Source of the DNA: Nocardioides jiangsuensis
GTDB lineage: Bacteria; Actinomycetota; Actinomycetes; Propionibacteriales; Nocardioidaceae
Direction: 5' to 3'
Assembly (NCBI RefSeq): GCF_019679455.1
Contig: NZ_JAIEZQ010000001.1
Coordinates: 1,488,001-1,552,000, forward strand
DNA length: 64,000 bases
A program made the translations under genes and the position numbers. Below are positions 47,888-54,648 of the stretch, piece after piece. Positions within the stretch are counted from its first letter, which is position 1. Each line of letters starts with the position of its first letter. A model generated the notes under the pieces. That model worked only from the letters and a program-made list of their open reading frames with translations, was not told the origin of the DNA and ran no database searches.

Positions 47888-48679
47888 TCAGGCCGGGACT
47901 GAGATCCCCTGCAGCCAGGCCTGCCAGGCCGGCTCTTCGCGCCGCACGTAGTCCGCTGCGTCTGCGGAGAACAGGTACGCCCGTACGCCCGCCGTCGCCT
48001 TGCCGCCGCCCTCGTCCCACGCGAAGACGCTGAGCATCCCGGGCACCGGCGCGGTGAGCCGGACCAGCGTCTGCCGCTCGTCGACGCGCTCGACCGTGCC
48101 GGTGGCGCCGCGCACCTCGACCGTCGCGCCCTCGTCGCCCAGCCCGAGTGCGTCGTGCAGGGTCGACCAGAGCGCCTCCGCGTCGCCGGGGTGGGAGGCG
48201 GTGACCTCCAGGTGTGTGGCCTCCTGGCCGGGGAAGTGCGACAGGTAGAGGCGCAGGTTGTCGAAGAACGGCATCCAGCCGGGGCCCATGGTGTCCCAGA
48301 ACTCCGACTCCCAGGCGGCGCCGGTCCCGAAGCCGCTGCTGGTGACGCGCACGACGCAGGTGCCACCGGACTGTGCCTCGACGAGGAACTCCGACGTCAG
48401 CGGGCTGAGCGCATCCGGGTCCTTGCCCATGAGGGCGGCCCAGTCCTCCTCGTAGACGAGGCGGCGCGGCGGCTCCCATGCGGTGACCCGGCCGTCCGAG
48501 CCCATCTCGGGGCCCATGGTGAAGTGCAGGGAGCCGCCCTCGCGCTCCTCCATGTCGGTCGGCGCGAACCAGGCGCTCATGCCCTTGGCGGTGGCGATGG
48601 CTTGCCAGACCTGCTCCGGGGTGCCCGGGACCTCGACGCTGAACTCCAGGCGGTACGGGACGTTCGGGGTCGTGCTCAT
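47888..48679 (-). CDS. SRPBCC (AHSA1-like) domain protein, two-domain form
   Basis: 263 aa, about twice the size of a single AHSA1 domain. Residues 1-150 are a standard SRPBCC fold (YRLEFSVEVPGTPEQVWQAI, GMSAWFAPTDMEER, FFDNLRLYLSHFPG). Residues 155-263 look like a second, degenerate unit. The ATG overlaps the stop of the ArsR-type gene (ATGA), a pairing common for this family, so the regulator probably controls it. Ligand unknown. Confidence 0.82.
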   Translation of the reverse strand: MSTTPNVPYRLEFSVEVPGTPEQVWQAIATAKGMSAWFAPTDMEEREGGSLHFTMGPEMGSDGRVTAWEPPRRLVYEEDWAALMGKDPDALSPLTSEFLVEAQSGGTCVVRVTSSGFGTGAAWESEFWDTMGPGWMPFFDNLRLYLSHFPGQEATHLEVTASHPGDAEALWSTLHDALGLGDEGATVEVRGATGTVERVDERQTLVRLTAPVPGMLSVFAWDEGGGKATAGVRAYLFSADAADYVRREEPAWQAWLQGISVPA

Positions 48680-49254
48680 GTGCTCTCCTCAGGAAGTGGG
48701 TGGGCGGCGACGAGGAGCCGGTGCGGGCGCCCGTCGTCGTGGTGGTAGCGAGCGGCCAGGTCGAGCACCGCGGCGGTCAGGTCGTCCGCGAAGGCGGCCC
48801 GGTCGGCGGCCGAGCGGAAGCCGATCTGCGTGTCGATGGTCAGCGTCGGCAGGCGCTTGCCGGACGCGCCGGCCCGGCGCGCCAGGGCGCCGACCTCGCG
48901 CACAAGCCGACCGGCCAGCGCGACGAGGTAGCCCGCCGACAAGTGGTCGGCGTTGGCGTCCGGGTCGGCCGCGGCCGCGCTGAGGGCCGCCGGCGACACG
49001 ACGTACGACGCCGCCGACGCCTGCAGCACCCGCTCGGTGATGCCCCCGTGCCGGCGCTCTCCGGACAGCGCCACCAGGCCGTGCGCCTCGAGCGCCTTGA
49101 GGTGGTAGTTGACCTTCTGGCGCGTGATGCCGACTCTGGCGGCGAGCCCGGCGGCGGAGGCCGGGACGGCCAGCTCGCCGAGCAGCCGGGCCCGGACTGG
49201 ATCCAGCGCGGCGGCGGCTGCCTCCGCGCTTTCGATGACCTCGACGTCCTGCAT
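48676..49254 (-). CDS. ArsR-type helix-turn-helix regulator
   Basis: 192 aa from ATG 49254. The winged-helix region (ALDPVRARLLGELAV, GLAARVGITRQKVNYHLKAL, HGLVALSGERRHGG) is at about residues 15-80. The C-terminal part holds a helical segment of unknown role. No Cys metal site is seen. Translationally coupled to the SRPBCC gene downstream. It likely represses its own operon. Confidence 0.82.
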   Translation of the reverse strand: MQDVEVIESAEAAAAALDPVRARLLGELAVPASAAGLAARVGITRQKVNYHLKALEAHGLVALSGERRHGGITERVLQASAASYVVSPAALSAAAADPDANADHLSAGYLVALAGRLVREVGALARRAGASGKRLPTLTIDTQIGFRSAADRAAFADDLTAAVLDLAARYHHDDGRPHRLLVAAHPLPEEST

Positions 49255-49324
49255 ATCGCCACCATGCTCTTGACTAGAAAAGTTGTCAAGGGTGCTTGTG
49301 GCCACGGCGGTGATGAGGACGGCG

Positions 49325-50284
49325 TCACTGAGTGAGGTTCACCCGACCGGCCGCGGCGAGGACCCGCAAGGCATTCAGGGTCACCATCAGGTTGGGTTCG
49401 CCGGCGCCACCCCAGTCGACTACCTCGGGAGGCTTCCTGCTGTCGCCCGTGCGCCACCACTGTGCCTGCGCGTTCCACCGTCCGTCCGGCCTGCGCTTCT
49501 TCTCGAGCAGGTCCAAGGCATCGGCTGCCCGCGGGTCGCCGCACCGGCCCCCGCGCGCGATGACGATCAGGGCGGAGAGCACGTCGTAGTGCCAGTACGA
49601 CGGGTAGGGCATCGCCAGCCAACGGGCATTGATCGGCTTGTCCGTGCCGCCCCGCCGAAACACCCGATGCTGGAGGAACAGCTCAACGGCCAGCTCTGCG
49701 GCCTCGCGGGCACCGGCGTGACCGGTGGTCGTGGCGTACTCCTGCAGGCCCCAGGCTGTGCGCAGCGACTCGTGGAACGACGACCGGTGCCCGTCGGCCT
49801 GGTTGTCGCAGTTCCATCCGCCGTCTGGCCACTGCCAGGAGATGATGGCCTCGGCAAGTCGTCGGGTGCGTTCGTCTCCTGCGAGTCCGAGCCGCGTACA
49901 CGCGCCGAGCGCGTTGCCATGGACGCTGGCGTGCGAACGCGGCAGCCCGTTGACCACCCGTGGCGGGTTCCTCAGACCGTTGACGACCCAGGCGAGGACA
50001 TGTTCAGCGGCGGCTGCGACGCGCGGGTCGCTGACCGGCGCCGCGAGCTCGGCCAACGAGACCAACCGCCAATGCGCGCCGGTCCACTTGCGGTACGGAT
50101 CGCCTCCGAACCCGCCGTCCTCCTGCTGCCCGGCAAGCAACGCCGACTGCCACGGCCCGGCCGTGGGGGCTGCTAGGCCAGAAAGCGAGTCTTCTCCCAG
50201 CAGATCGCGACGGGCCAGGTATCGCACCGACGGCTCCTCCGCCGTGAGCAGCCACGCCAACGCGTCCGCAGTCTCGGTGTCCAC
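49325..50284 (-). CDS. Alpha/alpha-toroid protein (prenyltransferase/squalene-oxidase-like repeats)
   Basis: 319 aa, GTG start. Repeated QEDGGFGG, WPDGGWNCDNQ and RPDGRWNAQAQWW segments are the QW-type repeats of the (alpha/alpha) toroid fold used by terpene cyclases and prenyltransferases. The DxDD catalytic motif of squalene-hopene cyclases is absent, so it is probably not a cyclase. I do not know its function. Stands alone inside the putative island. Confidence 0.65.
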   Translation of the reverse strand: MDTETADALAWLLTAEEPSVRYLARRDLLGEDSLSGLAAPTAGPWQSALLAGQQEDGGFGGDPYRKWTGAHWRLVSLAELAAPVSDPRVAAAAEHVLAWVVNGLRNPPRVVNGLPRSHASVHGNALGACTRLGLAGDERTRRLAEAIISWQWPDGGWNCDNQADGHRSSFHESLRTAWGLQEYATTTGHAGAREAAELAVELFLQHRVFRRGGTDKPINARWLAMPYPSYWHYDVLSALIVIARGGRCGDPRAADALDLLEKKRRPDGRWNAQAQWWRTGDSRKPPEVVDWGGAGEPNLMVTLNALRVLAAAGRVNLTQ

Positions 50285-50423
50285 GGCGGCAGACTGTCAG
50301 ATCACTCGACCGGTGGGGCCCACTGCTGACGAGTCCGCGGCGACCCCCCATCCGAAACGGTGCTCATCGCGAAAGCGTCGGAAAGGGGCACCTTGCAAGC
50401 GGCGCTCGAAGGTCGGGCGTTCG

Positions 50424-50660
50424 TTAGTGGTCCTCGCCCCAGTTGGCGATCAGTACGGCCACCGGCGGAAGCACCGCGGCGACGACAGACATGGCGACAG
50501 CCGCTGTCGTGGACCACAGCCGGACCACGTTCCACGCCAGCACAATCAGTGCCAGACAGGTGCCCATCAGGGCGAAGTACCAGCGTTGGCGGCGACGCAG
50601 GCGCGCGCCCTGCGCCTCGGCGACGTCGCTGACGGAAAGGCGCCGGCGGTCTCGTCTCAT
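50424..50660 (-). CDS. Small two-helix membrane protein, DUF3099-like
   Basis: 78 aa from ATG 50660. A basic N-terminus (MRRDRRRLSVSDVAEAQGARLRR, written here only as its basic character) is followed by two hydrophobic helices, about 28-46 and 52-70 (MGTCLALIVLAWNVV; AVAMSVVAAVLPPVAVLIAN). The pattern matches the actinobacterial DUF3099 family, whose role is unknown. Last gene before the right border of the putative island. Confidence 0.55.
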   Translation of the reverse strand: MRRDRRRLSVSDVAEAQGARLRRRQRWYFALMGTCLALIVLAWNVVRLWSTTAAVAMSVVAAVLPPVAVLIANWGEDH

Positions 50661-50847
50661 CACTCCTACCTTGCCACTCTGCCATGCCCGCCTCCACCAG
50701 AACTGGGAGCGGATGGCACTTCGACAGGAGCACGGGCGCCGGCATGGTGAAGCGGTGGGTGACGGCGCGGCGTGGGGAAACCGTGCGGAAATGGGACGGG
50801 GGAGCGGTGAACCCACAGGTCAACGAGTGGGCATCGGCGTTCGGTAG

Positions 50848-50943
50848 ATCCGTCGGTGTATACCGACGCAGGTTCGAATCCTGCACCCTGCCACACACAC
50901 GAAGGGCCCTGACCAGCGCAAGACGCGGGTCGGGGCCTTCGTC
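50848..50943 (+). repeat. Right copy of the tRNA-Tyr direct repeat (attR-like), degenerate
   Basis: 96 bases matching 41841-41935. Contains the T arm GCAGGTTCGAATCCTGC and the acceptor 3' strand with one inserted C (CACCCTGCC), then the terminator with one lost C. The upstream sequence has no 5' tRNA half, so it is a fragment and not a second tRNA gene. It lies 17 bases beyond the ugd stop and its hairpin may end ugd transcripts. Confidence 0.8.
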
Positions 50944-50959
50944 CTCGCCGGTGGCGGCG

Positions 50960-52324
50960 TCAGGGTGCAGGCGCGAGTACGTCTGGTCCGACGCGGTGGC
51001 CGTTGTTCCGGGCGCCCAGGGAGCGGAAGGACCAGCCGGCCCTCCGCCAGCGCTCGGCATCGAGCGTGTTGCGGGCGTCCAGGATCCGGGGCTCCGCCAC
51101 GAGGGCGTGCAGCCGGTGCGGGTCCAAGGACGCGAACTCCGTCCACTCGGTGAGGTGCAGCACCAGGTGTGCTCCGTCGACGGCGGCCTCGACGTCGTCG
51201 ACGTAGGTGAGGGCAGGGACGACCCTGGCGGCCGTGACGTTCGCACGCGGGTCGTACACGGCCACGTCCGCACCCTGCAGGTGCAGCCGCGCCGCGACGT
51301 CGAGCGCCGGTGAGTCGCGTACGTCGTCGGTGTCGGGCTTGAACGCCGCACCCAGGACGGCGACCCGTCGGGCGAGCACGCTGCCCCGGCACTCCTCGAG
51401 TGCCAGGGCCACCGTCCGCTGACGCCGCCTGGTGTTGATCCTGTCCACGTGGTCGAGGAAGGCGAACGCCTCCTCCGCGCCGACGTCGGCAGCGCTCGCG
51501 GTCAGGGCGCGGAGGTCCTTGGGCAGGCAACCCCCTCCGAACCCCAGCCCGGGGGCGAGGTAGCGGTGGCCTATCCGCAGGTCGTAGCCGAGGGCCTTCG
51601 TGAGGGCCAGCACGTCCCCTCCGGCGGCCTCGCAGAGCTCGGCCAGTGCGTTGGCGAAGGAGAGCTTCGTCGCCAGGAACGCGTTGGCGGCCAGCTTCAC
51701 CAGCTCGGAGGTCGCGGGATCGGTGACGACCACCGGTACGTCGGCGTCCAGGAGGCCCCGGTAGATGCCCCGGAGCGTCCTCTCCGCCGCGGTCGACGTC
51801 AGCCCGAAGACGAGCCGGTCGGGCGTCAGCGTGTCGTCGACCGCGTGCCCCTCACGCGTGAACTCCGGGCTCCACGCCACCTCCACCGCGACCCCGGGCG
51901 GAGCCAGCCGGTCACAGAGCTCGCCCAGCTGCGCGGCGGTGCCGACGGGCACCGTGGACTTTCCCACCACGAGCGTCGCCCGGGTCAGGCGGGGCACGAG
52001 GTCCGCGACGGCGGAGAAGACGTGACTCGTGTCCGCAGCGGCTCCGTCCGGTCGCTGCGGTGTCCCGACGCAGACGAAGTGCACGTCGGCGTGGTCGGCG
52101 AGCTCGGCGAGGTCGGTCGTGAACCGGAGCCGGCCGGAGGAGGTGTGCCGGTACAGGAGGTCGGCCAACCGCGGCTCGAAGAACGGGAGAACACCGGCGT
52201 CGAGCGCCTTCACCTTGGCGGCGTCGACGTCGGCTGCCACCACGTCGTGCCCGAGCTCGGCCAGACAGGCCGCCTGGGTCGCGCCGAGGTACCCCGCGCC
52301 GATGACTCCGAGGCGTGCGCCCAT
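50960..52324 (-). CDS. UDP-glucose 6-dehydrogenase
   Basis: Oxidises UDP-glucose to UDP-glucuronate with 2 NAD+. 454 aa from ATG 52324, with GGAGGGGG about eight bases upstream. NAD-binding GAGYLGATQAACLAELGH at the N-terminus, FVCVGTPQRPDG, the catalytic GFGGGCLPKDLRAL (Cys near 262), and AFKPDTDDVRDSPAL. Divergent from the UDP-glucuronate decarboxylase gene, so both probably supply nucleotide sugars to the glycan genes that follow. Confidence 0.92.
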   Translation of the reverse strand: MGARLGVIGAGYLGATQAACLAELGHDVVAADVDAAKVKALDAGVLPFFEPRLADLLYRHTSSGRLRFTTDLAELADHADVHFVCVGTPQRPDGAAADTSHVFSAVADLVPRLTRATLVVGKSTVPVGTAAQLGELCDRLAPPGVAVEVAWSPEFTREGHAVDDTLTPDRLVFGLTSTAAERTLRGIYRGLLDADVPVVVTDPATSELVKLAANAFLATKLSFANALAELCEAAGGDVLALTKALGYDLRIGHRYLAPGLGFGGGCLPKDLRALTASAADVGAEEAFAFLDHVDRINTRRRQRTVALALEECRGSVLARRVAVLGAAFKPDTDDVRDSPALDVAARLHLQGADVAVYDPRANVTAARVVPALTYVDDVEAAVDGAHLVLHLTEWTEFASLDPHRLHALVAEPRILDARNTLDAERWRRAGWSFRSLGARNNGHRVGPDVLAPAP

Positions 52325-52649
52325 CCGAAGACCCCCTCCGTGCTCTGTGAAGAGCCGGCGACCACCCGGGAAGGGTTGGTCGGGTGAGCACGTCTGCCCG
52401 AGCACCGTGCAGTGTCACCTCGAGTATCGGACGGCGGGGTCCGTGCCCTCAACCCGCGCGCATGACCATCTGTCGAACGACCCGAGCGGTTCACCCGGAC
52501 ACCGCCGATCCGGGTGGCGACGGCACCTCGCTCCCGGCTGCGTGGGTGGGCTCACACGGTCGCGCGGGCGCGGCACCATGACGCGGATGGGCGGTGGTCC
52601 TGACACGACGGCTGCGCTGTACTTGGGGTAGCCACACTCTGGGGGGGGC
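52325..52649. promoter_or_regulatory. Divergent ugd / UDP-xylose synthase intergenic region
   Basis: 325 bp with no gene; it must hold promoters for both directions. A single GGTTCACCCGG is present, but without the second PHO-box half 11 bp away, so I do not call it a PHO box. No clear -10/-35 pair stands out. A G-rich tract (GGGGGGGG) directly before the ATG at 52650 may serve as ribosome site. Confidence 0.4.
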
Positions 52650-53612
52650 ATGACTGGGAAACGCATGGTGGTCACGGGAGGGGCGGGGTTCCTCGGGTCG
52701 CACCTTTGTGAGCGGCTGCTCGAGGACGGCCACGCGGTGCTCTGCGTCGACAACTTCCTGACCGGGGTGCCGGACAACGTCGGCCACCTCCTCGGCGACG
52801 ACGGGTTCGTGCTCCGACGCGTGGACGTGAGTGAGCCGATCCACGTCGACGGTCCGGTCGATGCCGTGCTCCACCTGGCCTCGCCCGCCTCGCCCGTCGA
52901 CTACCTCCGGCTGCCGATCCACACCCTGAGGGCGGGCTCTCTCGGAACGTTGAACGCCCTGGAGCTCGCCGCGGAGAAGCACGCCCGGTTCCTTCTGGCG
53001 TCCACTTCGGAGACGTACGGCGACCCGCAGGTGCACCCGCAGCCGGAGACCTACTGGGGCAACGTCAACCCCGTCGGGCCGAGGTCGGTCTACGACGAGG
53101 CCAAGCGCTTCGCCGAGGCGTCGACCGCGGCGTACCGCAGGAGCATGGGTGTGAACACGGGGATCGTCCGCATCTTCAACACCTACGGTCCGAGGATGCG
53201 GCCGCACGACGGGCGGGCGATCCCGACGTTCATCGACCAGGCACTCGCCGGCCGGCCGCTGACCGTGGCCGGCGACGGCTCGCAGACGAGGTCCGTGTGC
53301 TACGTCGACGACCTGATAGACGGGCTCGTGCGGATGCTCGACGCCGACCACCCGGGGCCCGTCAACATCGGCAACCCTCACGAGCTGACGGTCCTCGAGC
53401 TCGCGGAGACGGTCCTCGAGCTCACCGGGTCGCGATCCGAGATCTGCTACGTGCCCCGTCCCGTCGACGACCCCGTCCTCCGACGGCCCGACATCACGGT
53501 CGCGCGTACCGCCCTGGGCTGGGAGCCGGAAGTGGGGCTCACGGACGGGCTGCTGCGCACGATCGCGTGGTTCCGGGACTGCTCCGCGGTCCTCCAGGCG
53601 GCGGCACGGTAG
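52650..53612 (+). CDS. UDP-glucuronate decarboxylase (UDP-xylose synthase) type SDR
   Basis: 320 aa extended short-chain dehydrogenase. [17 protein letters not shown] at the N-terminus binds [13 protein letters not shown] and the catalytic STSETYGDP with YDEAKRFAE (Tyr-x-x-x-Lys) follow; [10 protein letters not shown] and [18 protein letters not shown] are typical of UDP-glucuronate decarboxylases. It would convert the product of the neighbouring dehydrogenase to UDP-xylose. A role as another UDP-sugar epimerase is less likely. Confidence 0.88.
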   Translation: MTGKRMVVTGGAGFLGSHLCERLLEDGHAVLCVDNFLTGVPDNVGHLLGDDGFVLRRVDVSEPIHVDGPVDAVLHLASPASPVDYLRLPIHTLRAGSLGTLNALELAAEKHARFLLASTSETYGDPQVHPQPETYWGNVNPVGPRSVYDEAKRFAEASTAAYRRSMGVNTGIVRIFNTYGPRMRPHDGRAIPTFIDQALAGRPLTVAGDGSQTRSVCYVDDLIDGLVRMLDADHPGPVNIGNPHELTVLELAETVLELTGSRSEICYVPRPVDDPVLRRPDITVARTALGWEPEVGLTDGLLRTIAWFRDCSAVLQAAAR

Positions 53613-53688
53613 CCACCGGGCCAAGCCGCAGACGAACTTGCCTGTCGGTCCACGAGTGGCGCCGACCCAAGATCCTGCAGAAGCGAGC

Positions 53689-54648
53689 CTAAGGAAGGAA
53701 GCCCAGCCGCGCGCCGATCGTGCGAAGCTCCTCGAAGCGCCACTGAATCGAGTCGCGAGGCGTTGACCGGACCGCGATCCAGCGGAAGTGGAGATAGAGG
53801 CGTGCCATGTCCAGTCTCGACTGGGAGTCGGAGGGTGGCCCGGCAGGCCAGCGCGCATGGGCATATGCGGCGCAACAGGCTTCCACGACGTCTGGCTGCC
53901 ATCGCTCGACGAGGCTGGCGAGATCGATCTCGCCGGCCGCCAGGGCAGTCGACTCCCAGTCGATCGGTCGGATGTCTCCCTCGTGCACGAGCACGTTCCG
54001 GGGGTAGAACTCCCCGTGTATGGGAACAAGCTCTCCCTCCGTCAGGAGGTCGAGCGAGCGTTCGAACCCCTCCTTGATCGGCTCCAGCTGAGCGTCGTGA
54101 GGTCCGGCACGGGCAACGGAGTCCGCTGCGCGCTGCGACCAGCCGAGGTAGTAGTCGTGTCCATGCCGTCTGGCCAGCGAACGCGGCGGCTCCAGTCGCC
54201 GTTGTGTGACGAGCAGCTGGAACTCCGCGATCCACACCGCGGTCCGCAGCAGGGACAGCCGCCAGTCCCGGGTCTCGTTGACCCGGAGGGCGTCGTCCAG
54301 GTACTCGATGACAAGCAGGGCGTGGTTCCCCGTTCCGTCGGTCCACGCCCCGTAGAAGCGTGGTGTCGAAACGCCCGCTCGAGCGAGTAGCTGCCGGTAG
54401 ACCTCCGCCTCGTAGGCGACGCCGAGTCGGTGCCCGTGGGAGCCGTCGCTCGCGCCGGACTCGTGCTTGCAGAAGAGGCGCACGACCTGCTTGTCGGCCA
54501 GCCGGCACGTCACGATCTCGGCCGGGAACGTAGCTACATACGCGTTGGGTCGCCGGTCGAGGACGAGTGCCTCGGCGTCACCGAGCGCGACGCGAAGGCG
54601 GTGATTGAGCGTCCTCAGGTCCGGCAGCTGGGCTGCGGTGCCCGTCAT
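53689..54648 (-). CDS. APH-like phosphotransferase with Glu at the catalytic base position
   Basis: 319 aa aminoglycoside-phosphotransferase/choline-kinase fold. The beta3 Lys region (VVRLFCKHES) and the helix Glu (YEAEVYRQL) are present. The catalytic loop reads IHGEFYPRN, with Glu where most family members have Asp, and the metal-binding loop reads PIDWES. Its ATG overlaps the stop of the ABC-kinase fusion (TGATG), and GGAGG lies in the fusion gene's tail. Probably phosphorylates a sugar or lipid intermediate; it is not evidence of antibiotic resistance. Confidence 0.8.
   Translation of the reverse strand: MTGTAAQLPDLRTLNHRLRVALGDAEALVLDRRPNAYVATFPAEIVTCRLADKQVVRLFCKHESGASDGSHGHRLGVAYEAEVYRQLLARAGVSTPRFYGAWTDGTGNHALLVIEYLDDALRVNETRDWRLSLLRTAVWIAEFQLLVTQRRLEPPRSLARRHGHDYYLGWSQRAADSVARAGPHDAQLEPIKEGFERSLDLLTEGELVPIHGEFYPRNVLVHEGDIRPIDWESTALAAGEIDLASLVERWQPDVVEACCAAYAHARWPAGPPSDSQSRLDMARLYLHFRWIAVRSTPRDSIQWRFEELRTIGARLGFLP

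Larger units (their letters stand above)
41841..50943. mobile_element. Putative genomic island at tRNA-Tyr, about 9 kb, no integrase seen
   Basis: Bounded by the tRNA-Tyr 3' direct repeats (41841-41935 and 50848-50943). Inside are mostly single, unrelated accessory genes (ABM, VOC, GNAT, hydrolase, HTH_42, ArsR/SRPBCC, toroid protein, DUF3099-like). Intergenic gaps are unusually long, one gene has decayed, and the base composition looks less GC-rich than in the flanks. I found no recombinase, relaxase or phage gene, so it would be a remnant. The decayed right copy points to an old event. Confidence 0.55.

Noticed and set aside
42187-50395. Integron with attC sites after the cassette-like genes
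   Set aside because: I looked for the RYYYAAC and GTTRRRY core sites in the right order near the repeated motif and did not find them. There is no integron integrase, and the two GTTA/TAAC pairs near 43385-43455 are in the wrong arrangement.
50848-50943. Second tRNA-Tyr gene
   Set aside because: Only the 3' half is present. There is no 5' acceptor strand, D arm or anticodon, and the acceptor strand has an insertion.
52480-52500. PHO box before the UDP-xylose synthase gene
   Set aside because: A single GGTTCACCCGG is present but the second half at 11-bp spacing is missing.
53689-54648. Aminoglycoside resistance gene
   Set aside because: Only the kinase fold is shared with APH enzymes. The operon context is glycan synthesis and export, and the catalytic loop differs from resistance enzymes.
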